64,000 bases of DNA, taken from assembly GCF_003149455.1 (NCBI RefSeq), contig NZ_QFFK01000001.1, positions 811,935 to 875,934 on the forward strand, read 5' to 3'. The notes below the pieces were generated by a model that did no database searches, was not told the origin of the DNA, and was given only the letters and a program-made list of their open reading frames with translations. Both the position numbers and the translations under genes were made by a program. Shown here piece by piece: positions 35,020-43,963 of the stretch. The DNA comes from Chitinophaga deserti. Its GTDB lineage: Bacteria; Bacteroidota; Bacteroidia; Chitinophagales; Chitinophagaceae. Position 1 is the first letter of the stretch. Each line of letters starts with the position of its first letter.

Positions 35020-36654
35020 TCAGCGGGGCGCCTGATAACGTGGCTTACCGTAAATATAGGTAGCTATAATCTTAGTTGCGGGTATTTTATCTTCCGCTAC
35101 CTTCATAATGTCCTGATTGAGGATAACAAAATCGGCATACCTCCCCGGGGCCAGACTGCCTTTGCGGCCTTCTTCAAACGATGCCTGTGCGGCCCACAGC
35201 GTCATTCCTTTCAAAGCTTCCGAACGGCTGAGTGCATTCTCCATCTGGAAGCCTCCTGTAGGATATCCTGCCGTATCTTTTCTTGCTACCGCGGCATAGA
35301 ACGTACGTATGGGTTCTATGTGCTCTACCGGGAAATCTGTTCCCAAAGGTAACCATCCTGTCTGGTTCATGAGGTCTCTGAAAGCATATGCGTTCTTTAC
35401 GCGCTTATCGCCCAGCCGCTCTTCGGCCCAGTACATATCTGATGTGGCATGGGTTGGCTGCACGGAGGGAACGATGCTGTATTCCCCGAACCAGCGCCGG
35501 TCAATAGAATCTACCACCTGTGCATGCTCGATGCGCCAGCGCCGGTCGTTACGGCCCTTCAGCACATTGGCGTACACCTGTAAGATAATACGGTTTGCAG
35601 AATCACCAATGGCATGGGTACACATCTGAATATCTGACCCGGCCAGCAACCCAGCCATGGCTGCGAAATATGCAGAATCCTTCCTCATAAACCCTTTCCA
35701 GCCCGCTTTATCCGCGTAATCATGCTTCAGGCAGGCGCCTCTGGATCCCAGTGCCCCGTCTCCATAAAACTTAACACTGCGCACTAGCAGGTTCCCTTTT
35801 TCATAAGGACCGTTCTTCAATATCCAGTCTATGTTTTCTTCGGAATCGCTGAGCATCACATTCAGGCGGAGGTTGAGCCGGTTGGAAGTGAGCAGTTTCT
35901 CCAGCAGCCGCATTTCGGGGAGAGACAGGCCGCAGTCTGTTATACTTGTTATACCTGCCTGCAAACAGTTACGTTCTGCAGCCAGCAGCGAGGCAATCAC
36001 TGCAGCCGTATCAGCATCGGGAATTATTTTGGAAACACCGGCAATGGCATTATCTATCAGAATACCAGTCATAGCCCCGTTCTTCACTTCCACTGATCCG
36101 CCACCATCTGTAGAAGCCGGAGTGATACCAGCCAGTTTAATGGCAGCCTGGTTTACCAATGCAGCATGCCCGTCTACCCGCTCCAGGAACACGGGGCGGT
36201 CGGGGAACATACGGTCGAGGGCCGATTTATCGGGGTAAGCTTTTACGGGCCAGTCGTTCTGATCCCATCCCCGGCCTATGATCCAGCCTTTGGGATTCCT
36301 GGCGGCAAAGTCGCGTACACGGTTCAGGGTTTCGTCCCAGCTTTTAGCACCGGTCAGGTCTACCATCCGCAGAGAAGCAGCATAGCCTACAAAGTGCGCG
36401 TGTGCATCATTGAAGCCCGGTACAATGGTGCCTCCCTGCGCATCCAGCTCTTCTTTAGCAGCAAAGCGTTCGGTCATTTCCTTATCGGAGCCAGTTGCCA
36501 CAATCATACCATCCTTCACGGCCATGGCCTGCATTACCCTGAAACCGGTATCTACCGTATAAATAACAGCATTTCTGACGAGGAGGTCCGTTGGTTCTTT
36601 ACGTTTACAGGCAAAAAGCAGGATAGCAAGTGCAACAAGGCAGCTGTGTTTCAT
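35020..36654 (-). CDS. Amidohydrolase-family lipoprotein (YtcJ-like)
   Basis: This 544-aa protein has a lipoprotein signal (HSCLVALAILLFAC, lipobox LFAC, then KRK), so it should be membrane-anchored outside the cytoplasm. The hydrolase domain starts DLLVRNAVIYTVD and has the metal motif VPGFNDAHAHFVG with HxH, GRGWDQNDWP, FYGDGALGSRGACL and CTHAIGDSANR, typical of Amidohydrolase_3 (YtcJ) enzymes. It ends with the beta-sandwich segment GSLAPGRYADFVIL. It probably cleaves amides or related C-N bonds; the substrate is unknown. An NrtR-type regulator follows in the same direction. Confidence 0.88.
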   Translation of the reverse strand: MKHSCLVALAILLFACKRKEPTDLLVRNAVIYTVDTGFRVMQAMAVKDGMIVATGSDKEMTERFAAKEELDAQGGTIVPGFNDAHAHFVGYAASLRMVDLTGAKSWDETLNRVRDFAARNPKGWIIGRGWDQNDWPVKAYPDKSALDRMFPDRPVFLERVDGHAALVNQAAIKLAGITPASTDGGGSVEVKNGAMTGILIDNAIAGVSKIIPDADTAAVIASLLAAERNCLQAGITSITDCGLSLPEMRLLEKLLTSNRLNLRLNVMLSDSEENIDWILKNGPYEKGNLLVRSVKFYGDGALGSRGACLKHDYADKAGWKGFMRKDSAYFAAMAGLLAGSDIQMCTHAIGDSANRIILQVYANVLKGRNDRRWRIEHAQVVDSIDRRWFGEYSIVPSVQPTHATSDMYWAEERLGDKRVKNAYAFRDLMNQTGWLPLGTDFPVEHIEPIRTFYAAVARKDTAGYPTGGFQMENALSRSEALKGMTLWAAQASFEEGRKGSLAPGRYADFVILNQDIMKVAEDKIPATKIIATYIYGKPRYQAPR

Positions 36655-36726
36655 GGTAAGAAATTATACGCGCGTGGTAACTAAAGTTTAAATTTACGCC
36701 AGACTTTTGATTTATCCAGATACATC

Positions 36727-38817
36727 ATGTACGCCAAAGACATTGAAATTTCGCTCGCCAATGAGGCTAAAGCGCTACTGTCCGGCAGAACGGACACGCC
36801 GCAGGCACTTGCCGATTCCCTGCGCCAGGTGATCCGCCACAGCGACTGGCGGTATTATGTGCAGGACGATCCCGTGCTGAGCGATGAAGAATACGACCGC
36901 CTGTTTGCCATGCTCAAGAAGCTCGAACAGGACCATCCGGAGCTGGTAACGCCAGACTCTCCCACCAAACGTGTAGCCCAGGGACTTACCAAAAACTTCC
37001 CTACGGTGCAGCACCTCGTGCCCATGCTCAGCCTCGAGAACTCTTATAATGCAGACGACCTTCTCGACTGGGACCGTAAAAACCGGGAAGCTTCCGGCCT
37101 CACTGAAATCGAATACTGTGTAGAACCTAAGTTCGACGGTGCCAGCATTTCCCTCATTTATGAAAACGATATGCTGGAGCGCGGCGCTACTCGTGGCGAT
37201 GGGGTGCAGGGAGATGATATTACGGTGAACATCCGCCAGATACGTTCCATCCCCCTGTCTGCCAACTTCTCAAAGTTCGGTATTCAGCAGATCGAACTGC
37301 GTGGTGAAGTGCTCATCAATAAAAAAACCTTCGCCCGCCTCAACGAACAGCGTGCAGCTGATAACCAGCCCCCGCTGGCCAATCCCCGCAATGCGGCCTC
37401 CGGATCACTCCGTATTGTAGACCCGCAGGAAGTAGCACGCCGCGGCCTCGAAGCGTTCCTCTATCATATGAGCTTCCATACCATGAACGATGGCATGGAA
37501 GAACCCGCTGCTATCCAGACACACAGTAATACGCTCGATATGCTCTGGCAGCTTGGCTTCCGCAGTCCGGCCAAAGAAATGAAAGCGGTGAAAGGCATCG
37601 ATGCCGTGATCGCTTACTGTGCTGAATTTGAAGCGCACCGCGATGATCTGCCTTATGAGATAGATGGTATGGTGATCAAAGTAAATGACTACCAGCTGCA
37701 GGATAAACTGGGGATGACCACGCACCACCCCCGTTGGGCGATGGCTTACAAATTCAAAGCCCGCCAGGCTACCAGCATCCTCCGTGATGTGGAGTTCCAG
37801 GTAGGCCGTACCGGCTCCATTACTCCCGTGGCCAAGATCGATCCTGTGCCCATTGGCGGTGTTACCGTGGCTTCCGTAAGCCTGTTCAATGAAGACGTGA
37901 TCCGCGAAAAAGATCTCAAAATAGGCGACCGCGTACTCGTGGAAAGAGCCGGTGATGTGATCCCCTACATCGTAAAATCCGTTGCCGACCTTCGGGATGG
38001 CACTGAAAAAGATATCCTCTTCCCGAAAGAATGCCCGGTTTGTAAAGACCCGCTTTTTAAACCGGAAGGCGAAAGCGTATGGCGTTGCGTAAACATCAAC
38101 TGCGAAGCGCAGGTGGTAGAGCGGATGATCCATTTTGTCAGTAAAGATGCCATGGACATCCGGAGCCTCGGAGAAAGCAATGTGCGTAAATTCTACGGAC
38201 TGAACTTACTTCATGATGTGCCCGGTATTTATGCGCTCGACTTCGAGGCCATCAGCAAGCTGGAAGGCTTCGGCCCTAAATCGATCGCTAACCTGCAATC
38301 TGCCATAGAGGCGTCGCGGAGCCAGCCGCTGCACCGGTTAATCTTTGGCTTAGGTATCCGGTATGTGGGAGAAACCACGGCCAAAACCCTTGCCAACTCC
38401 GTGTCTCATTTGCTCGACCTCGCTAATTATACAGAAGAGCAGTTGCTGGCACTGGAAGATATCGGTCCTAAAGTAGCAGGCAGCGTACGGCAGTTTTTCC
38501 TGAATGAAGACAACATACACATGTTGCAGAAGCTGGAAACACTTGGACTGAACCTCGCCAGCAGCAAAGGCTCCCGGTCTGAAGAAGGTACCCTCAGCGG
38601 ACAAACCTTCCTTTTTACCGGCACCCTCCACAAACTGAAACGCAGCGATGCCGAAGCCATGGTGGAAGCACAGGGCGGCAAGATACTCAGTGGCGTAAGC
38701 AGCAAACTCAACTACCTCATTGTAGGAGAAGATGCAGGCAGCAAACTGGAGAAAGCAAAGAAGATAAATACCGTTAAAATTCTGACGGAAGATGAATTCA
38801 TAAATATGGTACAATGA
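36727..38817 (+). CDS. ligA: NAD-dependent DNA ligase LigA
   Basis: This 696-aa protein has full LigA architecture: the Ia domain with YYVQDDPVLSDEEYD, the adenylation domain with the AMP-accepting Lys135 in VEPKFDGAS, the OB fold with VGRTGSITPVA, a four-Cys zinc finger (ECPVCKDP ... CVNINCEAQ), helix-hairpin-helix repeats (LEGFGPKSIANLQ) and a C-terminal BRCT domain (TFLFTGTL). It seals nicks in replication and repair using NAD+. Upstream, TAAATTTA at 36689 is a near match to the -7 box. The 4-base overlap with tadA indicates coupling. Confidence 0.97.
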   Translation: MYAKDIEISLANEAKALLSGRTDTPQALADSLRQVIRHSDWRYYVQDDPVLSDEEYDRLFAMLKKLEQDHPELVTPDSPTKRVAQGLTKNFPTVQHLVPMLSLENSYNADDLLDWDRKNREASGLTEIEYCVEPKFDGASISLIYENDMLERGATRGDGVQGDDITVNIRQIRSIPLSANFSKFGIQQIELRGEVLINKKTFARLNEQRAADNQPPLANPRNAASGSLRIVDPQEVARRGLEAFLYHMSFHTMNDGMEEPAAIQTHSNTLDMLWQLGFRSPAKEMKAVKGIDAVIAYCAEFEAHRDDLPYEIDGMVIKVNDYQLQDKLGMTTHHPRWAMAYKFKARQATSILRDVEFQVGRTGSITPVAKIDPVPIGGVTVASVSLFNEDVIREKDLKIGDRVLVERAGDVIPYIVKSVADLRDGTEKDILFPKECPVCKDPLFKPEGESVWRCVNINCEAQVVERMIHFVSKDAMDIRSLGESNVRKFYGLNLLHDVPGIYALDFEAISKLEGFGPKSIANLQSAIEASRSQPLHRLIFGLGIRYVGETTAKTLANSVSHLLDLANYTEEQLLALEDIGPKVAGSVRQFFLNEDNIHMLQKLETLGLNLASSKGSRSEEGTLSGQTFLFTGTLHKLKRSDAEAMVEAQGGKILSGVSSKLNYLIVGEDAGSKLEKAKKINTVKILTEDEFINMVQ

Positions 38818-39254
38818 CCGATGAGCATTTCATGCGCCAGGCCATAAAAGAAGCGCGCGTGGCAGAAGAGAAGGGAGAAGTACCCATCGGCGCAGTAGTG
38901 GTGATGAACGGACAGGTGATTGGCCGCGGGCACAACCAGGTGGAGATGTTGAACGATTGTACCGCGCATGCGGAAATGATTGCACTTACATCCGCATTCA
39001 ATTACCTCGGTTCCAAATACCTAATGGAGGCAACGCTTTACGTAACGCTGGAGCCATGTGTAATGTGTGCAGGAGCATTGTATTGGAGCAAAATTGCCCG
39101 TATTGTGTATGCAGCGGAAGATGAAAAGAACGGCTACCGCCGTGTTACCGAAGGCAGATCGCCCTTTCATCCGAAAACCAAAGTGGAAAGCGGATTGCTG
39201 GGGGATGAAAGCCTGCAGATGGTGAAGGACTTCTTCCAGCGGCGAAGGAAATAA
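38814..39254 (+). CDS. tadA: tRNA-specific adenosine deaminase TadA
   Basis: This 146-aa zinc deaminase converts the wobble adenosine of tRNA-Arg(ACG) to inosine. It has the TAHAEMIAL motif (His52 zinc ligand, Glu54 proton shuttle) and LEPCVMCAGAL (Cys82 and Cys85). NQVEMLNDCTAHAE is close to the E. coli sequence, favouring TadA over guanine or cytosine deaminases. Its ATG overlaps the ligA stop as ATGA. The gene is probably essential. A terminator follows 15 bases after its stop. Confidence 0.94.
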   Translation: MTDEHFMRQAIKEARVAEEKGEVPIGAVVVMNGQVIGRGHNQVEMLNDCTAHAEMIALTSAFNYLGSKYLMEATLYVTLEPCVMCAGALYWSKIARIVYAAEDEKNGYRRVTEGRSPFHPKTKVESGLLGDESLQMVKDFFQRRRK

Positions 39255-39268
39255 TGACAGAAAAAATC

Positions 39269-39298
39269 AACGGCGGCTTTTAAGGGCCGCCGTTTTTT
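39269..39298 (+). terminator. Rho-independent terminator of ligA-tadA
   Basis: A 9-bp GC-rich stem (39269-39277 with 39286-39294) merges into a six-T run. It also faces the convergent lipoprotein gene. Confidence 0.85.
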
Positions 39299-39326
39299 CA
39301 TCAACAATGCGAAGGAATATAAATCC

Positions 39327-40637
39327 TCAGGGCATTCTCTTTACGCGGAACTTGCCTTCCACGCGCTCCGATACCCTGTACCCGAGGTCATAATATCTCC
39401 CTGCATGCGTTAGCACAAAATGCCCTTCCACAAATTCTCCGGGCCCTCCATTGCTGGTAATTGTCAGCATACCTCCGCTGGGCTTTCTTTCTCCGGTAAC
39501 AGGATCAATGTACCAGGAAGACATGCGGTCGCCCATATAAATATTTCCTGCTTCAAATGTTGCAGGCGGTGCATTCCCCGATTCCCAATTCCAGGGCCCG
39601 CTGCCAGTAATGGGCCATGCAACCATCACATGATACTCTCCCTGTTGATACAGCAACCTGTACATGCCATTTACTTCACTGATACGCGCCGGAAGGGAGA
39701 ACCAGTTGTGGTTGGCAATCTTCAGCTCCAGTGCATCACCGGTAATAGGCAGGGTATACGATACAGCCATTAAAAAATCTGATGTAACGCGGGCGTTCAG
39801 GTTTGCAAAGATGCGTGCATTCATGCCTTCGGGGTTTTCCGGTCTGGCATGGCAGATGGCATGATTGCCTATATCCGTAATGGCAGCAAGTTCTTCAGCT
39901 GTCCAGTTATTCACCAGTTCCCTTTCCAATGGCACTGCTTTAATAACGGGAATGCCTTTGGTGAAAACGTCTTTACCCACTGGTTTGAGGGGTGCCAGCA
40001 CATCCCCGTTTCCTTCCTGCGGGCGCAGGGGTATCACACGCATCACTTCCACATCCGTTTCGCCGCCTACTACAAGGGAGGAATCTTTGGGGCTGATAAG
40101 GAGGGTACGCATCAATGTAAAGTCGCCCGGTTCTTTGGTTTGTATTACAATGCGTGTGCGGGGCGCATCGTGCTCATAATTCTCCTGCACATACCAGACT
40201 TTGTCACTGTTATGGCGTGCTACCATCAGGCAACGGTGATCCGATCCGTGCAACTCCATGAACCGGTAATCGAATGCCAGTTGAACAGGCTTCTTCAGCG
40301 GCTGGCTTGCGGTAACACGATAGGTATAGCCCAGGTTACCCTGGCAGCTGTCTGTAATTTCTTCCACCGTCATGGTAGCAGGGCCGGAGAATGTTCCGGC
40401 AGGGATCATGATGAGTAACCGGCTGTCGACGTATTCGATAGTCTGATCTTCCGTACCAACAGGAATGGAAATAAGTTCACCTTTTTGTATTCCCTTCCCG
40501 GTCTGATGCCCGATAGCGGGGACCGGTACTTCTGTGTCAGGGGTGGGAGGCGGTTCCGGCGATGGATCCTTTTTCTTACGGCAGGCCAGCAGGCTGATCC
40601 CCAGCAGGGATAAAATGAGATAACGGTAAATGAGCAT
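39327..40637 (-). CDS. Uncharacterised lipoprotein with ZU5-like beta domain
   Basis: ATG 40637 is used because a frame start at 40769 would lie inside the terminator of the next gene, and because 40637 begins a lipoprotein signal (LIYRYLILSLLGISLLAC, then RKKK). The product has 436 aa. After a Pro-rich linker, residues 60-150 (VDSRLLIMIPAGTFSGPATM, then TVEEI) resemble the ZU5-like beta domain found in many Bacteroidota surface lipoproteins. The rest is beta-rich without a recognised family. It should sit in the outer membrane; function is unknown. Confidence 0.65.
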   Translation of the reverse strand: MLIYRYLILSLLGISLLACRKKKDPSPEPPPTPDTEVPVPAIGHQTGKGIQKGELISIPVGTEDQTIEYVDSRLLIMIPAGTFSGPATMTVEEITDSCQGNLGYTYRVTASQPLKKPVQLAFDYRFMELHGSDHRCLMVARHNSDKVWYVQENYEHDAPRTRIVIQTKEPGDFTLMRTLLISPKDSSLVVGGETDVEVMRVIPLRPQEGNGDVLAPLKPVGKDVFTKGIPVIKAVPLERELVNNWTAEELAAITDIGNHAICHARPENPEGMNARIFANLNARVTSDFLMAVSYTLPITGDALELKIANHNWFSLPARISEVNGMYRLLYQQGEYHVMVAWPITGSGPWNWESGNAPPATFEAGNIYMGDRMSSWYIDPVTGERKPSGGMLTITSNGGPGEFVEGHFVLTHAGRYYDLGYRVSERVEGKFRVKRMP

Positions 40638-40744
40638 GGTGTAAGGGGTATAAGTCCGAAAAATATCCCTGAAATGCCGGGCTACAAAGTCAAATCCGGT
40701 GAAGGCTTTAGTGGGATAGATGGGATGTTCAAACACCGCTATGA

Positions 40745-40787
40745 AATGAAAAAGCGAAAGCGGCCTCAATGGGCCGCTTTCGCTTTT
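40745..40787 (-). terminator. Rho-independent terminator of the SPFH gene
   Basis: A perfect 16-bp stem (40750-40765 with 40772-40787) with a 6-base loop lies 14 bases after the SPFH stop codon. On the minus strand the stem runs into a T-run. Confidence 0.9.
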
Positions 40788-40801
40788 ATAAAAGGATCTT
40801 A

Positions 40802-41746
40802 TTATTTCTTGTGCTGCATATTCTCGGGAGCCATCATCTGATTGAGCCCCATCAGTTGCTTCATGGTTTTGTCCATGCCTTCTGAAGAGCCATCGAGGAA
40901 GATGACGTTGCCTTTACCGTTTTCCGCGAAATTCTTGATGCCTTCCACCCACATGGAGAAGAGGATCACAGAGGTATCCATATTGGCCTGTTGCATTTCA
41001 CGTGCGGCAAGGCTCATACCCTTAGCCACCTCTTCCCGGAAGAGGGCCACACCTTTACCACGGAGCTGTGCGGCCTGGCGCTCAGCTTCTGCAGCGATCT
41101 TGATGGCGTTACCATCTGCTTCTGCCGCTTTGGTTTTGGTGATGAGGAGTGCCTGCCCTTCGTTTTCGGCTGCTGCCTTGAGGTTGTTGGAAGCCACTAC
41201 CTGCGCCATAGAGCGCATAATAGCTTCATCGAAGGTGATATCGTTCATCTGCAGGTCGATCAGGTGGAAGCCCCAGTTCTCGAGGGTGAGATCGATTTGT
41301 TCCTTTACGTGCTCTGTAATGTCCTTACGGAGGCCCAGTACTTCCGACTGGCGTTTAGTAGCCACGAAGCCACGGATGGAGCCTTCGATGGTACGTACGA
41401 GTGCCTGCATGAAAGAGCGCTCGTCCATGAATTTGAAGGCCACGTTCTTGATGGTTTCTTCTTCCTGGTTGTAAGTGGCATACAGCAGCATGGCCTTAAA
41501 GTACACATTGGCCTGGTCTATGGTAATGGCCTGAAACTCGAGCTCCACGGATCTGTTCTGGATCGTGATCCGTTTGAAGACCTTCTCGATGAGGGGGATC
41601 TTGAAGTTGAGCCCCGGGGTCAGTATGCGGTTATACTTACCGAAAATAGTGGTAACGCCCACCGTGCCCTGTTGTACCGTGACGAAACATGACAGTACGA
41701 TAAGGACCGCGAGGGCGATAATTACATACAAAATAATGTTATCCAT
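40802..41746 (-). CDS. SPFH/band-7 (stomatin-prohibitin-like) membrane protein
   Basis: ATG 41746 gives 314 aa starting with one membrane helix (DNIILYVIIALAVLIVLSCF). The SPFH domain follows (about 25-190; GTVGVTTIFGKYNRILTPGL, then ITIQNRSVEL), then a long Ala/Glu-rich helix (about 185-245, KTKAAEADGNAIKIAAEAER) that drives oligomerisation, as in stomatin and HflK-like proteins. Such proteins form membrane microdomain scaffolds that control proteases or other partners. No NfeD or protease partner gene is adjacent. A start 11 codons upstream is less likely because it would extend the short N-terminus ahead of the membrane helix. Confidence 0.88.
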   Translation of the reverse strand: MDNIILYVIIALAVLIVLSCFVTVQQGTVGVTTIFGKYNRILTPGLNFKIPLIEKVFKRITIQNRSVELEFQAITIDQANVYFKAMLLYATYNQEEETIKNVAFKFMDERSFMQALVRTIEGSIRGFVATKRQSEVLGLRKDITEHVKEQIDLTLENWGFHLIDLQMNDITFDEAIMRSMAQVVASNNLKAAAENEGQALLITKTKAAEADGNAIKIAAEAERQAAQLRGKGVALFREEVAKGMSLAAREMQQANMDTSVILFSMWVEGIKNFAENGKGNVIFLDGSSEGMDKTMKQLMGLNQMMAPENMQHKK

Positions 41747-41930
41747 AGTATAAAGAAATTGATGCCTGAAGGTAATCAAATTCCTTTACCGGAACATCAT
41801 TATGCTGCATAAGCTGGGTTTCCAAACTACCTAGGATGTAAGACCGGGTGCAAGGGCTTTTGGGAAATTAACAAACAATGAATGATCCTGCACTGCCGGA
41901 TTATCGGCAGTACACGTGAAATATATTATG

Positions 41931-42140
41931 TTATATTCTTTGACAGTTCCGGAAATATATGAACACGTCATCCAGTTCGATCTGCTTAAGCTGATATGCC
42001 AACTGGGTTTTCAGGTCGGCCGTCTCTTCCTTGATTTTCTTGTACTGGTCCTTTAATGATTGATATCTGGCGATTATTTCCTCGGGGGTGGCGTTATTGT
42101 CCAGGGCCAGGATATCATACGCCTTCTCTTCGGTTATCAT
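41931..42140 (-). CDS. Small J-domain-like protein without HPD motif
   Basis: This 69-aa protein reads EKAYDILALDNNATPEEIIA then RYQSLKDQYKKI, which lines up with helices I and II of a DnaJ J domain (YxxLGLxxxAxxxEIxxAYRxL). The His-Pro-Asp loop needed to stimulate DnaK is replaced by Lys/Glu-rich sequence, and helix III is only loosely kept (LAYQLKQIELDDVFIY). It may be a decayed J protein or a free-standing protein-binding module. It is a single gene facing no obvious partner. Confidence 0.5.
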   Translation of the reverse strand: MITEEKAYDILALDNNATPEEIIARYQSLKDQYKKIKEETADLKTQLAYQLKQIELDDVFIYFRNCQRI

Positions 42141-42231
42141 AGCGATAAGTATTACCTCTCAAAAAACTATCCAAATGAACTCCGTATCTTTTCTTTTCAG
42201 GCTACTAAATTAGTGGAGTTTGGAACGCCGG

Positions 42232-42258
42232 AAAATACCCAAGCTTGGGTATTTTTTC
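42232..42258. terminator. Palindromic hairpin downstream of the PAS-LuxR gene
   Basis: A 24-base near-continuous palindrome (42232-42255) forms a 10-bp stem and has a T-run on the plus strand and TTTT on the minus strand. It lies about 90 bases after the regulator's stop codon and could end transcription from either side. Confidence 0.55.
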
Positions 42259-42348
42259 CAGTCCAACCCCGGATCACACTTGCGTTGTAGCGATTTTATA
42301 AATTATAAAAGGAACCTATGTAAGTTGATAATCATGTATGGGTCAGGG

Positions 42349-43050
42349 TTATTGTACGCCAATCTGCCGGGCGAGGGCTACCAGTTCGGGGGTATTCCTG
42401 ACTTTCAATTTAAGCCGGATATTTTTGCGGTGGGTCTCAACGGTATACCTGCTCAGGTTCAGCCGTTCCGCTATTTCCTTGTTATTAAAGCCTTTGGCCG
42501 CCAGCATAAAGATGTCTTTCTCACGGGCAGTCAGCTTGTTAAGTACGTCTTCATTCCGCCGGCGCAGTACTACGCGCAGCGCTTCCGTGATCTGGTTACC
42601 TGTATCCAGCGCATTGCTGAAATCCAGGAAAACACATATCACGTCAACCACATTGCCGTGCTGATCAAATGTAAAAGGTACACCTAATCCAACCACCCAA
42701 AACCATTCTCCGTCGCCCTTACGGCGTACACGCATAACCCCGCCGAACATACTCTTGCGTTCGGAAAACGACTGCTGTGAGATGGCAAGGATGTTCATAT
42801 CGTCCGGATGGGTTACCTGCCGGAAGAAATCTGTCCCAAGCGTGAATACCTCCTCCTGGCTGTATCCGAGGGTTTCGGTCAGCCGCAGGTTACACCAATT
42901 CACTGCCTTTTTCGAGTTGTTGGACGTATACAGCATTGCCGGTACCTTTTCTATAATGGCCTCCAGATGCTCCACCCGGCTCCTCAATTGCGTATTCTCA
43001 GATAACAGTGCATCATGAGAATCGCGGTTTTCTGTGCCCATGTCCTGCAT
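42349..43050 (-). CDS. PAS-domain LuxR-type transcriptional regulator
   Basis: The start is uncertain between ATG 43068, 43050 and 43041. A short coiled coil (ENTQLRSRVEHLEAI) leads to a PAS domain (about 35-150) with VNWCNLRLTETLGYSQEEVF and HPDDM, the classic PAS/PAC signature. The C-terminal LuxR helix-turn-helix (about 170-233) contains LTAREKDIFMLAAKGFNNKE and LSRYTVETHRKNI. It has no receiver domain, so signals probably reach it directly through the PAS pocket. It is transcribed divergently from the superoxide dismutase gene, but the 250-base gap gives no direct evidence of mutual control. Confidence 0.88.
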   Translation of the reverse strand: MQDMGTENRDSHDALLSENTQLRSRVEHLEAIIEKVPAMLYTSNNSKKAVNWCNLRLTETLGYSQEEVFTLGTDFFRQVTHPDDMNILAISQQSFSERKSMFGGVMRVRRKGDGEWFWVVGLGVPFTFDQHGNVVDVICVFLDFSNALDTGNQITEALRVVLRRRNEDVLNKLTAREKDIFMLAAKGFNNKEIAERLNLSRYTVETHRKNIRLKLKVRNTPELVALARQIGVQ

Positions 43051-43222
43051 TATGAATGTTTTAAACAAACAATAGTGAAAACTAACGATGAATACTATAC
43101 GAATATAAAAATTCGCTGCGCAAATGTTATAACACCTTTATGTAAATATAAAATAAAAAGCCATATATCCAAATCCTCCGCAGCATGGTCTCAGCGGGTA
43201 TAACAAGCAGAACGATAAAGGG

Positions 43223-43254
43223 TTTGACAATTCCGGATTCAGGGCTTAAATTTG
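43223..43254 (+). promoter_or_regulatory. Bacteroidota-type promoter of the superoxide dismutase gene
   Basis: TTTG at 43223-43226 and an exact -7 box TAAATTTG at 43247-43254 are separated by 20 bases. Transcription should start near 43261, giving a leader of about 38 bases before ATG 43299 and ruling out the upstream in-frame ATG at 43185. Confidence 0.75.
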
Positions 43255-43298
43255 ATGCTCAATTGAATCATAAATTCTTCACCCATAAAAATTGGATT

Positions 43299-43895
43299 AT
43301 GGCTTTTACCCTTCCTGCATTACCGTATGCTTCCGATGCGCTGGAACCGCACTTCGACAAGATGACGATGGAAATTCATCACGGTAAGCACCACCAGGCT
43401 TATGTAGACAATCTGAACAAGGCTATCGCCGGTACTGAGAACGAAAATAAATCCCTCGAAGAACTGGTTGCCGCTGCAGGCAGCATCAGCCCTGCCGTTC
43501 GTAACAACGGTGGCGGTCACTGGAACCACTCTTTCTTCTGGGAATCCCTCGCTCCCAAAGCAGGCGGCACTCCCTCCGGCGCACTGGCCGATGCTATCAA
43601 CAGCACTTTCGGCTCTTTCGATGCTTTCAAAGAGAAATTCAATGCTGCAGGCGTTTCCCGCTTCGGCTCCGGATGGGCTTGGCTCATTCTGAAAGACGGT
43701 AAGCTTGAAATTACTTCCACTCCCAACCAGGATAACCCCCTGATGGATGTAGCTGAAGTAAAAGGTACCCCCATCCTCGGTGTAGACGTGTGGGAACACG
43801 CTTACTACCTCAAATACCAGAACCGCCGTGCAGAATACCTCGCTGCTTTCTGGAACGTGGTAAACTGGGATGCTGTCAGCAAACGCTTCAAATAA
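43299..43895 (+). CDS. Superoxide dismutase, Mn-type by sequence
   Basis: This 198-aa cytoplasmic enzyme dismutates superoxide. Metal ligands are His27 (IHHGKHH), His77 ([10 protein letters not shown]), Asp163 and His167 ([16 protein letters not shown]). Gly73 together with Gln144 in PNQDNP is the Mn-type arrangement; Fe enzymes carry a Gln in the first position (AQHWNH). The start at 43299 is supported by the promoter at 43223-43254 and by family length. It is a single-gene unit with a terminator shared with the convergent DUF1080 gene. Metal use could still be flexible. Confidence 0.95.
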   Translation: MAFTLPALPYASDALEPHFDKMTMEIHHGKHHQAYVDNLNKAIAGTENENKSLEELVAAAGSISPAVRNNGGGHWNHSFFWESLAPKAGGTPSGALADAINSTFGSFDAFKEKFNAAGVSRFGSGWAWLILKDGKLEITSTPNQDNPLMDVAEVKGTPILGVDVWEHAYYLKYQNRRAEYLAAFWNVVNWDAVSKRFK

Positions 43896-43911
43896 GCGAA
43901 CCCAACGCATA

Positions 43912-43946
43912 AAAAAAGCCGGCTGTCATAAGACAACCGGCTTTTT
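43912..43946. terminator. Bidirectional terminator between sod and the DUF1080 gene
   Basis: A 16-position stem with one mismatch (43912-43927 with 43931-43946) is flanked by A- and T-runs, so it works on both strands between the convergent genes. Confidence 0.85.
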
Positions 43947-43963
43947 TATTTTGTTAGCCATCC

